This document shows positions 9,196-18,734 of a stretch of 64,000 nucleotides of DNA, in pieces. Below the pieces are notes generated by a model. It ran no database searches. It saw nothing but the letters and a program-made list of their open reading frames with translations, and was not told where the DNA came from. Origin of the DNA: Bryopsis sp. KO-2023 (lineage: Eukaryota; Chlorophyta; Ulvophyceae; Bryopsidales; Bryopsidaceae); assembly GCA_030272585.1 (NCBI GenBank), contig BSYQ01000016.1, positions 1,116,001-1,180,000 on the forward strand, in the 5' to 3' direction. A program made the position numbers and the translations under genes. Numbering within the stretch: position 1 is the stretch's first letter; each line of letters begins with the position of its first letter.

Positions 9196-10282
9196 GTTGC
9201 CCTCATACCATCGTGAATACATGCGATCCCTTCCGAACTCGCCAATCAAGCACGATTGGGGCCGATCAGTACCGAGATCAGGGATGTCTCAGGAAATCCG
9301 GCGGGGGCAACTTGATTGTTTTTCATTTTGGAGGTCTGGGTGTGGTTGATGAACGAGTACAAAAGCCCCTACCGGCGGCATCCATACGTGTTGCCCTCAT
9401 ACCATCGTGAATACATGCGATCCCTTCCGAACTCGCCAATCAAGCACGATTGGGGCCGATCAGTACCGAGATCAGGGATGTCTCAGGAAATCCGGCGGGG
9501 GCAACTTGATTGTTTTTCATTTTGGAGGTCTGGGTGTGATTGATGAACGAGTACAAAAGCCCCTACCGGCGGCATCCATACGTGTTGCCCTCATACCATC
9601 GTGAATACATGCGATCCCTTCCGAACTCGCCAATCAAACACGATTGGGGTCGATCAGTACCGAGATCAGGGCTGTCTTAGGAAATCCGGCGGGGGCAACT
9701 TGATTGTTTTTCATTTTGGAGGTGTGTGTGGGGTTGATGGACGAGTACAAAAGCCCCCGACGGGGGAATTCAAACGTGTTGCCCTCATACCATCGTGAAT
9801 ACATGCGATCCCTTCCGAACTCGCCAATCAAACACGATTGGGGCCGATCAGTACCGAGATCAGGGATGTCTCAGGAAATCCGGCGGGGGCAACTTGATTG
9901 TTTTTCATTTTGGAGGTCTGTGTGGGGTTGATGGACGAGTACAAAAGCCCCCGACGAGGGAATCCATACGTGTTGCCCTCATACCATCGTGAATACATGC
10001 GATCCCTTCCGAACTCGCCAATCAAACACGATTGGGGCCGATCAGTACCGAGATCAGGGATGTCTTAGGAAATCCGGCGGGGGCAACTTGATTGTTTTTC
10101 ATTTTGGAGGTCTGTGTGGGGTTGATGGACGAGTACAAAAGCCCCCGACGAGGGAATCCAAACGTGTTGCCCTCATACCATCGTGAATACATGCGATCCC
10201 TTCCGAACTCGCCAATCAAGCACGATTGGGGCCGATCAGTACCGAGATCAGGGATGTCTCAGGAAATCCGGCGGGGGCAACT
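9196..10282 (+). rRNA. 5S: 5S rRNA gene array, 6 copies (unit 0)
   Basis: Genes of about 117 nt start at 9196 and every 194 bp up to 10166. The RNA shows helix I (GTTGCCC paired with GGGCAAC), the conserved CATACCA, GATCCCTTCCGAACTC loop C and AGTACCGAGAT blocks of eukaryotic 5S rRNA, and an A-box-like internal promoter around AATCAAGCACGATTGGGGC. Each gene is followed by a Pol III T-run (TTTTT at 9319-9323 for the first). The 3' third (CAGGGATGTCTCAGGAAATCC) is diverged from the land-plant GGGTGACCTCCTGGGAAGTCC block. Open frames seen across these repeats are artefacts of the 194-bp period. Confidence 0.95.
9319..9323 (+). terminator. Pol III T-run terminator of a 5S gene
   Basis: TTTTT seven bases after the end of 5S helix I, with a second TTTT shortly after; repeated after the other copies. 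The last copy of each array has a different but equally T-rich tail. Confidence 0.7.
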
Positions 10283-10355
10283 TGATTGTTTTTGTTTTCC
10301 TCCGAAAACGACATGTGTTTGGTTTCGTAAGTGGGTATTCTCCCCCCACTTCGCG

Positions 10356-10429
10356 GCGTTGCTAGTCCAACGGTTAGGATACTTGCCTTCCAAGCAAGGG
10401 ACAACCGGGCTCGACTCCCGGACAACGCA
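10356..10429 (+). tRNA. tRNA-Gly(UCC), unit 0
   Basis: 74-nt cloverleaf: acceptor GCGTTGC/ACAACGC with one mismatch at the seventh pair, anticodon arm CTTGC-CTTCCAA-GCAAG with anticodon TCC, T arm CCGGG-CTCGACT-CCCGG, discriminator A. Very close to plant nuclear tRNA-Gly(UCC). No CCA encoded and no intron. There is no TTTT run close downstream on the plus strand, which is unusual for a Pol III gene. Confidence 0.95.
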
Positions 10430-10472
10430 TCAAATAAATATTAGTCGATACGTGGGGACTCGAGCCCCTCCG

Positions 10473-10478
10473 AAAAAA
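10473..10478 (-). terminator. Pol III terminator of tRNA-Glu
   Basis: Six A on the plus strand, i.e. TTTTTT on the minus strand, seven bases after the discriminator base of tRNA-Glu. The same run is present in the other units. Confidence 0.7.
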
Positions 10479-10485
10479 GAACCCT

Positions 10486-10558
10486 TTCCGTCGCCGGGAC
10501 TCGAACCCGGGTCTTGTGGGTGAGAGCCACATGTCCTAACCACCTAGACTACGACGGA
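10486..10558 (-). tRNA. tRNA-Glu(CUC), unit 0
   Basis: 73-nt cloverleaf on the minus strand: acceptor TCCGTCG/CGACGGA, anticodon arm TGTGG-CTCTCAC-CCACA with anticodon CTC, T arm CCGGG-TTCGAGT-CCCGG, discriminator A. Convergent with tRNA-Gly, 56 bp apart. The 14.1-kb LTR element starts two bases plus a 5-bp TSD upstream of its 5' end, so its upstream flank is now LTR sequence. Confidence 0.95.
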
Positions 10559-10560
10559 AG

Positions 10561-10565
10561 GTGGA
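10561..10565. repeat. Target-site duplication gtgga (left)
   Basis: GTGGA directly before the LTR and again at 24683-24687 directly after the right LTR. Uninterrupted units (for example 28511) have a single GTGGA at this point. Confidence 0.95.
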
Positions 10566-11205
10566 TGTAAGGGTTCGGCAGAATCAAAGGAGATTCAGGC
10601 AGACCTGCAGGCTTACAGACTGGCAGTGATTGGGCTGACAGATTAGGCTGCAGGTTGACTGCTATGATTCTGCAGAAGCAGGAATGGTTCAGGTCCTTTA
10701 GACCTGCAGACTAATAGGCTGGCAGTCAGCAGATTGACAGACTGACGCAGTGGCAGAGTAGTCGGGCTGGCAGGTTTGCTGACGACAGACAGGTGCTGAC
10801 AGCGCTGCAGAATGTGGGCTGCAGAGCTGGCAGGCACAAAGTTCTAGAAGGTCTTAGGTGGCAGACTCAGGACCGCAGTACCGTGCAAGGTGTCTGAGGC
10901 TGCATGTCATGAAAGGGGACTGAAAGGAACTTGGTAGTTTGATGGTCTGCAATACTGATGCAGACTGATGTTATGGCTTAGGATCAGTTTGGATCAGGGT
11001 TGGCAGAAACGGTATAAGTTGTGGGGGCTTGGACATTCTTGTAACCTTAGTTTGGAACCTGATCTCGCCCTTGAACCTTGCTAGGTTCAAGTGTCTCTCC
11101 CATGGTCGTTCAATAGAACGGCAGTTCAGACTGGCAGACCGGCAGGGTCGCAGTCTTCAGTGTATTGAAGCAGAAAAAGCGATCTGCAGGGGCAGATTCG
11201 TTACA
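10566..11205 (+). repeat. 5' LTR of the LARD-like element (640 bp)
   Basis: Begins TGTAAGGGTTCGG and ends TTCGTTACA. Rich in CAGACTGGCAG-like words. Matches 24043-24682. Confidence 0.93.
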
Positions 11206-11206
11206 T

Positions 11207-11218
11207 TGGTTTCGGAGC
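11207..11218 (+). other. Primer binding site of the LARD-like element
   Basis: TGGTTTCGGAGC one base after the LTR. The same core is used by the Ty3/Gypsy element and by the gag-only elements. It resembles the plant initiator-Met PBS (TGGTATCAGAGC) with two changes. Confidence 0.7.
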
Positions 11219-13142
11219 AGGCTTGTGACAAGATCACAAACGAGCCTGGCAGGCTGCAGAGGCAGCAGTATGCGCGCAGACGCGCAGTGAGAAGGCGCAG
11301 AGGCGCAGGACACTGGCAGGCACACAGCACAGTGCAAAGCAGAGGTTTGCAAGGCAGACAAACGCCAGAGCTTTGCAGAATTGCAGTTATCCATTGGAGT
11401 GTTTGAGTGTGCTGTGTGGAGGAAAGTCGCTGAATCAGCGCTAGGAGTAGAATGGGCGCAGTGTGTGTAAGAACACTGTGGCAGACAGATTTCGCAGAAG
11501 TGATGTGTAGAGCGCAGGGCAATACATTGGAGTATGTAGAAGCGCAGCACACACACAGGCGCGCAGCATTGTCAAGCGCAGCACGACTATGTGCAGCGTT
11601 GCAGGAGACGTTGGGTGGCGCAGCATTTGGAGGATTGCGTCGCAGGTGTAGAACTGCGCAGCAGATCCAGGATTGCGCCGCAGATGCAGAGCTGTACCGC
11701 AGATGTGGAATTACGCTGTTGATACAAGGTTGCGCAGCGAATATGGAAATGTACCGCGTGCAAGATTGCGTCGCAAACAGAACGTGCGCAGGTTTTGCTG
11801 GAAGTGCGCAGCGAATGTTGGCACTGCGTAAGTGGATGATGTGACGCGCAGCAGCCACAGAAAAGCGCTGCACATGTGAAATTGCACTGCAGGCGACAGA
11901 GTTACGCTGCGTGCAGCGGATTGCAATGTCGATGGGACATTTCGCGCAGATGCAGGCTGGGCAACCTATGCAGGATGCAGGGACTGTGCAGTGTTTATGG
12001 AACTGTGCAGCTCTTGATGGAAGTTCGCAGACGATGTTGGGACTGCGTGTCGATTGAAGGAACAGCTGATGCAGGGATCGCGCAGCTGACGCAGGAACGC
12101 GCAGCTCTGTGCAAGGTCAGCACAAGGTGCAGGATCTGATGGACTTGCACAGAACGTGGCAGGATGTGTGCGAGAGTGAGAATTGCGCAGCACACATTAA
12201 GTTGCTGCGACCAGGAAGAGTTGCAGTGTACGCAGTGAGTGCGACTGATGCAGGCATCGCTTAACTGACTCAGGTTGAGCGCAGGTTGAGCGTAAGTTGA
12301 GCGCAGACGTGAGATGCAAGAGTGTTACGTGCTTGCAGGGTTACATTTGAGTGATCTGATCATTTCGTTGGTTGATTGAAGTGACTTTAGAAGTAGTGAG
12401 CTGCAGATTGATTGCAGGATCAGGTGATCTATAATCTTCTGATTGCAGCATACATTCTGGAATAGATGTATGATCACATTAGAAAGGATTTCAGAGTTGC
12501 AGTCAAATTTTCAGGCTGAAGTGAGGGAGATGTTCTGAAAGGCTTTGAATTGATCACAAGTTAGTGGGGAAAATTCTGGAAAGAGTCTTTGAGACCAGGC
12601 AGATTTTTCAGGGAAGATTTGATATTCTTTCAAAAGTCTGGTGGTGATATTTGATAGCTTTATTGGTCAGAAGTTAGGAATTCTCTGATCAGGAGTTCCT
12701 CCTTGTTTGCTTGGATTTGTGCATTTGTTAGTGGAGATTTATCCTTGGCTCAGTGGATTTGAGCAGTGGTGGTGACTTATCATTTCAGAGTGTTGAAGGT
12801 TGCAGTGGAAAAATTCTTGGCTTTAGTGGCAGGTCAGAACATGTGTCACATCAGCTTTGATGTGATTGTGCATACATATTTTGGATGTTTGTACATCAGG
12901 AACACTTGCTACATTTGTGTTGATTGTGGGAACATTTTCAGGTGTTTCAGTGAATGCACAATAGCTTGAGGGAATTTTTCAGAGTCGTTTCTGAACTTGA
13001 AATGAGGAGAACTGAAGGTCAGAACTTATTTTAGAGTTGCTTGCAGAAAGCTAAGGCACCTTTCAGTTCTACTCTATTGGTCAGTTGAGGTATAGTGTTT
13101 GTGTTTCTGTTGAAGGGTTGTCTTGTCTTTTTCTTGATGAAC
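11219..13142 (+). other. LARD internal region, left part; no gene seen
   Basis: About 11220-12320 is dominated by short GCGCAG/TGCAG words, which keep several frames open by composition; none of the translations resembles a known protein. About 12320-13142 is T- and G-rich without long frames. Confidence 0.7.
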
Positions 13143-13150
13143 CCTATGGT
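13143..13150. repeat. 8-bp target-site duplication cctatggt (left)
   Basis: CCTATGGT immediately outside the left TIR, repeated at 18727-18734 outside the right TIR. Eight bp is the diagnostic TSD length for hAT elements. Confidence 0.95.
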
Positions 13151-13164
13151 CAGAGATAGGACTT
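13151..13164 (+). repeat. Left TIR of hAT
   Basis: CAGAGATAGGACTT; starts with the CAG triplet usual for hAT termini and pairs perfectly with 18713-18726. Confidence 0.95.
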
Positions 13165-13490
13165 TACGGTTACGGTACCGTAAACCGTACCGTAACCTCA
13201 CTCCGGTCACTTACGGTTACGGTCACTCCGGTCCGGACCGGAGTGGTTTTCGTGCTCGGAACCGGACCACCGTAAATGTTATCCGTAGTACTACGGCGTC
13301 ATTACGGCGGTCCGGAGCATGAAATGACGGATTTACGGTTCGGTTATCACCGTACACCGGAGCATGCCGTAAACTCACCGTAAATCAACAACCGTAGCAC
13401 CGTAAATCATCCACCGTAGCGCCGTAATCACATGACCGTAACACCGTAAACCGCAAACCGGAGTCCGTTCCACCGTAAAGAGGAGTTACG
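13163..13490. repeat. Left subterminal TTACGGT/ACCGTAA repeats
   Basis: About twenty copies of the heptamer or close variants (tacggt, accgta, ccggt) in both orientations. In plant hAT elements such subterminal motifs bind transposase and are needed for excision. Confidence 0.75.
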
Positions 13491-13614
13491 GTGGAAAGTT
13501 GTCCCGTCGTACGCAACCTCCCTTATAATCTAGCCACTCTCCCATCGCTAGTTTCTCCTTTGGTTTTCTACTGTCTCGCGGTGTGTTTTCGTTTTTTTCC
13601 GGAGTGTGTTCAGT

Positions 13615-16600
13615 ATGTCGGCGACGTCGGATGTTCAGTTGATGGGCGAGGTCAGAAAGGATGCGGGGTTGCGTCCTGTCGACTACGCACCGCTGGCGAC
13701 CCTGGTGGTGCAGCTCGACGACGGCTCGTGGGAGGCCTATGTAAAAGGAGAAAAGGGGAAGAAAAAAGAGGACAGGCTGGTCAAGCTGAAGTGTTTGCTG
13801 TGCGGACACATGTGCTCTTGGTGTAAGTATTTTGTTTTGTTTTTTTTTTTCTTTTTCTGGGTTAATATTTCTGGAGTAGTTTTTTATTTTGGTGTGGATG
13901 TCTGCAGCCAAGGGGTCCTACAGTGGCATCAAGTCCCACTGCTCTGGGAGGCATGGTGTGAAAGACCATGATGTCCTCACCACTGCCAAGGGGTGGATCG
14001 ATGATGCTGCGAAGGATGGGAAGGACTTCCCATTAGAAGAATGGACGTCGAAAATGGCAGCAGCAGGCCATTTGAAGCCAGGAAAGGGGGGGAAGTCAAG
14101 CGAGGACCCATCCGAGACGCTGATATCCAAGTCTCTACACCGGGTAGGTTTGTGATTGCTTGTGATGTTAATGCATGTGTTGTTGTGTTGCTGGATGCTG
14201 GAATTTCCAGCCTGATTTTTGGGGGACTGCATGTGTTGTTGTGTTGCTGGATGCTGGAATTTCCAGCCTGATTTTTGGGGGACTGCATGTGTTGTTGTGT
14301 TGCTGGATGCTGGAATTTCCAGCCTGAATTTTGGGGGACTGCATGTGGTGCTGATGTGCATGTGTGATGTACAGAATGTGCGCTACCAAGCCGGCAGTGC
14401 CGGATACAAGAGGTTCGTCAGGGAAGCGGCAAAGTGGGTGGCGAGGGACTCCCTTCCTTTTGGGACTCCATGCACTCCAGCCTTCCTCGAGTTCGCCAGG
14501 GTGCTTGAACCCAAATGCCCAAAAGTGGATCCCAAAACCATAAAGCGCGAGATCAGTTCTATCTACAAGAGCGAGATGGAAAGGTTGACGAGGTCCGTCC
14601 CATGGAAGGTAACCGCTTTTACGACCGACCTGTGGAAGAGTAGGACTTCATGTGAATATATAACATTCACATGCAGCTGGGTAGATACAGAGTGGGTTTT
14701 GAAGACTAGGACATTAGGATCGCATAGGTTAGAGTATACAAGCATAACCGCAGAGGTTCTTTCGGTGGAAATTCCAAAACTGCTTCAGGGGTACTTTGGG
14801 GGGTCAGCTCAGTTAGGAGAATTGAGGCCGACCATAATTTCAGATTGTGGATCGAATATTAGGAAGGCCCTTCAAGAAGAATTAGAATTTGACTGGCTCA
14901 GGTGCTCCTTGCACATGCTCCACAATGTGGTGCAGCTGGGCTTAGGGCATATAGGCGTTATTGGGAGGGTCAATAAACACACGGCCTTACTACTAGAGGC
15001 AATAGATGTGTTGAAAGGGGTAGCAGCCCATGTACGGCGCTCCTCTACTTTTAAAACTAAGTTCAGTCAGGCTCAGGTAGAGATGTGGGAAAGGGGGGAA
15101 GGGGGGGAAGGGGGGGAGGGGGGGGAGGTGGAGTACATGCCGGCGGACCTCGGGGAGGAGGAAAGCGAGGACTCGCTGGAGGATGCACAGGATATGGCGC
15201 CACAGGTGGATAAACTCTCCTTTATTTTCTGTTGCTTCCATTCACTTCCCTTTTTCTGTGTTGCTGCTTGCTTCTTGTTATAAGTTGAATTTTTTCTGAC
15301 ATCTAAATGGCTTGTTTTGGGTGTTGTTTGGCTGCAGGGTCCCACCAGTCAGGATCTTGATGATATTGCTGCAGCTGCTGCTGCTGCTGCTGCTGTGGAA
15401 GATCTGACATCACAGGTGATTATTGAGTTGTATTTTTTTTTCCAAAATTTTGGTCCGGTTCCGGTTTTTTCCGGTGTTTTACGGTGTTTTACGGTGTTTT
15501 ACGGTTTTTTACGGGTGTTTTACGGGTGTTTTACGGGTTTTTTACGGTTTTTTACGGTTTTTTACGGTTTTTTACGGTTGTTTACGGTGTTTTACGGTGT
15601 TTACGGTTTTTTACGGTGTTTACGGTTTTTTACGGTTTTTTACGGTCGAACAAATTTTCACTATCATTGACATGTTGTGTTCCAATCGATTTCAATGCAT
15701 GTCTGTGAGGTGACAAGTGTTGTGTGATCTGCAGGGAGAGGGCATGGCAGAGACCATGGATGTGGAAGTGGTTGGCCCTTCTCAACAGGCTGGTGGCCCT
15801 TCGCAACAGTCTGGTGCACCATCATCGCAGCCGGCACCCCCACCAAGAAAACCTAGGGTGCTGCAACTCCCCACGATCGTGAGCACACGGTGGAACAGCA
15901 CCTTCATCATGCTCCAGAGAGCCGTGAGGCTCAGGCCAGCAATCGATCGATTGCTAGCTGAGCAACATGGGGAGGGGGATGAGCACCGTGAAATAACACC
16001 ACGGCAGTGGACGCTGCTGGAGAGCCTGTTGGAGTTGCTGAAAATTGCGAGGGATGCCACACACCTGTAAGTACAACATTGCAGAAAAAAAACCAAACAA
16101 AAAACTTGATTATTGAGAAGATGTATGATTTTTCAAGTAGTGTGAACAAAACGACAAAAGAAAAAACAGGGAATAACAAACTGAACTGCAGCCCGTTATT
16201 TATCAAGTATTCATTCAATGTGATGTCTTGTATTAGATTGGAGGCATCGAAAACAGTGACAAGCGGGAGGGTGGTCCTGACGTTCGCGAGGATCCACAGT
16301 TTTTGGAAAGACTGGATCAAAACAAATGTGGAGGCCGTGAAGGAGGGGAGATCCCCCCCACCGAACATCCAGGCGCTGTCGCCAATTGTGTATGCCATGG
16401 TGGACAAGCTGGAGAAGGAATGGAGCGACCCGCAGCTCGGGCTGGCCTGGATGTTGTGCGCTCTTATGGATGTGTCAGTGCGGTGGCGATCCCTCGAAGA
16501 AGCGTACCTGTTTTTGCAACTGCTGCCCGACAACCAAGCTGATTTTCCTGCTCCCCAGGGGATACTCCGGTTTTACCCTGAGAGACTCCTCTTCCACAAG

Positions 16601-17044
16601 TCCTCCATGCTGAGGCACCTCAGGATACTGCTTTCGGATCATGCACGTGATCTGATCGAGAAGGGGGAGATCACCGTCCAAGCCACACAAACCAAAAAAA
16701 GAAAAGGGAACATAAGCACAGTCTTGTGCAGCGATGACAGCGATGACGGTGGTGGTGGGGGTGACAGGACCTTGGCTTTGCATGAAATAGACAGATTTCT
16801 GGGTGAGAGACAGAATATGGGCAAGTGTAGTGAACCCCTGGTGTGGTGGCGGGAAAATAAAAGTCGACTTCCGATAGTTAGTGAGTTGGCTCGTCGATAT
16901 CTTGCTGTCCCAAGCAGCTCAGCTGCTAGTGAGCGTGCGTTTTCAAAACTGGGACACATAGTGCGTTCTAGAAGGTCACGGTTATCCGATGATCACGTCA
17001 CCGAGCTTTCACTTTTATCGGGCTGGTGTGAAGAGCGGGGTTGA
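13615..17044 (+). CDS. hAT-family transposase (six exons, 830 aa)
   Basis: Exons by GT-AG sites and frame: 13615-13822, 13908-14143, 14375-15205, 15338-15415, 15735-16066, 16237-17044. They sum to 2493 nt without a stop before the final TGA. A BED zinc finger near the N-terminus is split by intron 1 (C60, C63, H80, H85) and binds DNA. RNase H-like core: first catalytic Asp in TTDLW (D233), second in ISDCGSN (D304), then CSLHMLH (C324, H327), the hAT C-x2-H signature. Third acid in AASERAFS (E794) within the hAT C-terminal dimerisation block. An insertion domain holds an acidic, glycine-rich low-complexity stretch and an alanine run. All key residues are present, so the copy may be active. Exon 4 and the exon 5 borders are the least certain. 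Confidence 0.9.
14185..14345 (+). repeat. 60-bp tandem repeat in transposase intron 2
   Basis: Three near-identical units built on the words gtgttgctggatgctggaa and ctgattttgggggactgc, lying within the 231-bp intron. Confidence 0.7.
15476..15646 (+). repeat. TTTTACGG tandem repeat in transposase intron 4
   Basis: About 17 copies of TACGG spaced by T-runs. The core is the same as the subterminal TTACGGT motif of this transposon, but here all in one orientation and inside the intron between exons 4 and 5. Confidence 0.85.
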
Positions 17045-17120
17045 TTGGAGGGGGGGGGTGATTCAATGGGGAAAGGGGGGAGGGGGGGGAAGGGGGGGGA
17101 AGGGGGGGGGAAAACCAAAA
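17045..17120 (+). repeat. G-run tract after the transposase stop
   Basis: Runs of seven to nine G separated by short A-rich spacers; could form G-quadruplexes. Lies in the presumed 3' UTR. Confidence 0.6.
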
Positions 17121-17139
17121 AAAAAATAGAATCAAAATG

Positions 17140-18300
17140 AATCATCCGATGGGATGTTAATGGTTGTGACTCTGTGGGTTGATGGGCTGTTGGGATTATG
17201 TGGGTTGATGGGCTGTTGGGATACTGTGGGGTTATAAACAGTTGGGATTCTGTGGGTTGATGGGCTGTTGGGATACTGTGGGTTTATAAACAGTTGGGAT
17301 TCTGTGGGTTGATGGGTGGGATCATGTGAGTTAATGGTTGTGACTCTGTGGGTTGATGGGCTGTTGGGATTACGTGGGTTGATGGGCTGTTGGGATACTG
17401 TGGGTTTATAAACAGTTGGGATTCTGTGGGTTGATGGGCTGTTGGGATACTGTGGGTTTATAAACAGTTGGGATTCTGTGGGTTGATGGGCTGTTGGGAT
17501 ACTGTGGGTTTATAAACAGTTGGGATTCTGTGGGTTGATGGGTGGGATCATGTGAGTTAATGGTTGTGACTCTGTGGGTTGATGGGCTGTTGGGATTACG
17601 TGGGTTGATGGGCTGTTGGGATACTGTGGGTTTATAAACAGTTGGGATTCTGTGGGTTGATGGGCTGTTGGGATACTGTGGGTTTATAAACAGTTGGGAT
17701 TCTGTGGGTTGATGGGCTGTTGGGATACTGTGGGTTTATAAACAGTTGGGATTCTGTGGGTTGATGGGTGGGATCATGTGAGTTAATGGTTGTGACTCTG
17801 TGGGTTGATGGGCTGTTGGGATTACGTGGGTTGATGGGCTGTTGGGATACTGTGGGTTTATAAACAGTTGGGATTCTGTGGGTTGATGGGCTGTTGGGAT
17901 ACTGTGGGTTTATAAACAGTTGGGATTCTGTGGGTTGATGGGTGGGATCATGTGAGTTAATGGTTGTGACTCTGTGGGTTGATGGGCTGTTGGGATTACG
18001 TGGGTTGATGGGCTGTTGGGATACTGTGGGTTTATAAACAGTTGGGATTCTGTGGGTTGATGGGTGGGATCATGTGAGTTAATGGTTGTGACTCTGTGGG
18101 TTGATGGGCTGTTGGGATTCTGTGGGTTGATGGGCTGTTGGGATACTGTGGGTTTATAAACAGTTGGGATTCTGTGGGTTGATGGGCTGTTGGGATACTG
18201 TGGGTTTATAAACAGTTGGGATTCTGTGGGTTGATGGGTGGGATCATTTGAGTTAATGGTTGTGACTCTGTGGGTTCATGACCTGTTGGGACTCTGTGGG
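17140..18300 (+). repeat. Minisatellite with 52-bp core and higher-order units
   Basis: Core unit reads tgggttgatgggctgttggg followed by atactgtgggtttataaaca and gttgggattctg (52 bp). Blocks of one to three cores alternate with a variant containing gtgagttaatggttgtgac (near 17330, 17548, 17783, 17955 and 18076), giving a second-order period. It lies between the transposase stop and the right subterminal zone. Confidence 0.85.
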
Positions 18301-18366
18301 ATGTTGGGCTGGGTGGGAACAAATTTTAATGGTTTTACAACCACTCTGTGGATGTTTCTCCCTGTA

Positions 18367-18700
18367 TCAGGTGTGACCGTAGCAACCGTAGTGACCCGTA
18401 ATGACTCCGTACATCCCGTACCGTACTTTGGCAACTACGGTGCACTACGGACCGTAAAAACAACCGTAAAAGACTGACCGTAACACCGTAATTGACCCAC
18501 CGGACCACCGTAAATTCTGACCGTAACACCGTAACCCGTAAAACCGTAAACCATAAAAAACCACCGTAACCAGGACCGTAACCAACCGTAAATCAGCCGG
18601 ACCGTAACCGGAGTAAACAAGTCCGGTTACGGTACGGAGTTACGGCCGTAGTACGGTGACCGTAACCCGACCGTAACCGGACCGGACCGGAGCCGGACCA
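18367..18700. repeat. Right subterminal ACCGTAA repeats
   Basis: Dense ACCGTAA/CCGTAAC words, mostly in the opposite orientation to those at the left end, as expected for an inverted pair of transposase-binding zones. Confidence 0.75.
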
Positions 18701-18712
18701 AAAAATCGGCCC

Positions 18713-18726
18713 AAGTCCTATCTCTG
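18713..18726 (-). repeat. Right TIR of hAT
   Basis: AAGTCCTATCTCTG, the exact reverse complement of 13151-13164, followed by the TSD at 18727-18734. Confidence 0.95.
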
Positions 18727-18734
18727 CCTATGGT

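Larger units (their letters stand above)
13151..18726 (+). mobile_element. Complete hAT DNA transposon (5576 bp)
   Basis: Perfect 14-bp terminal inverted repeats (CAGAGATAGGACTT at 13151-13164 and its complement at 18713-18726), an 8-bp TSD and one transposase gene whose six exons join into an open frame. Both subterminal zones (about 13163-13490 and 18367-18700) are packed with ACCGTAA/TTACGGT words in both orientations, plausible transposase binding sites. A long minisatellite fills 17140-18300. It is nested within the LARD-like element and therefore younger than it. Confidence 0.95.

Noticed and set aside
9196-10282. Repeated 65- to 75-codon frames on both strands across the 194-bp repeats
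   Set aside because: They lie on 5S rRNA genes and spacers; the reading frames recur only because the DNA repeats. 194 is not a multiple of three and no start or protein feature is consistent.
9196-10282. Cassandra-type (5S-bearing) TRIM elements
   Set aside because: The 5S copies are not inside LTRs: no TG...CA ends, PBS, PPT or TSD around the 194-bp unit.
10446-10472. T-arm-like hairpin (GGGG ACTCGAG CCCC) between the two tRNAs, suspected third tRNA
   Set aside because: No acceptor, D or anticodon arm around it on either strand; at most a relic of a tRNA.
11157-11873. 238-codon minus-strand frame in the LARD-like element
   Set aside because: Open because the DNA is made of GCGCAG-type words without stop codons on that strand; the opposite strand is equally open and neither resembles a protein family.
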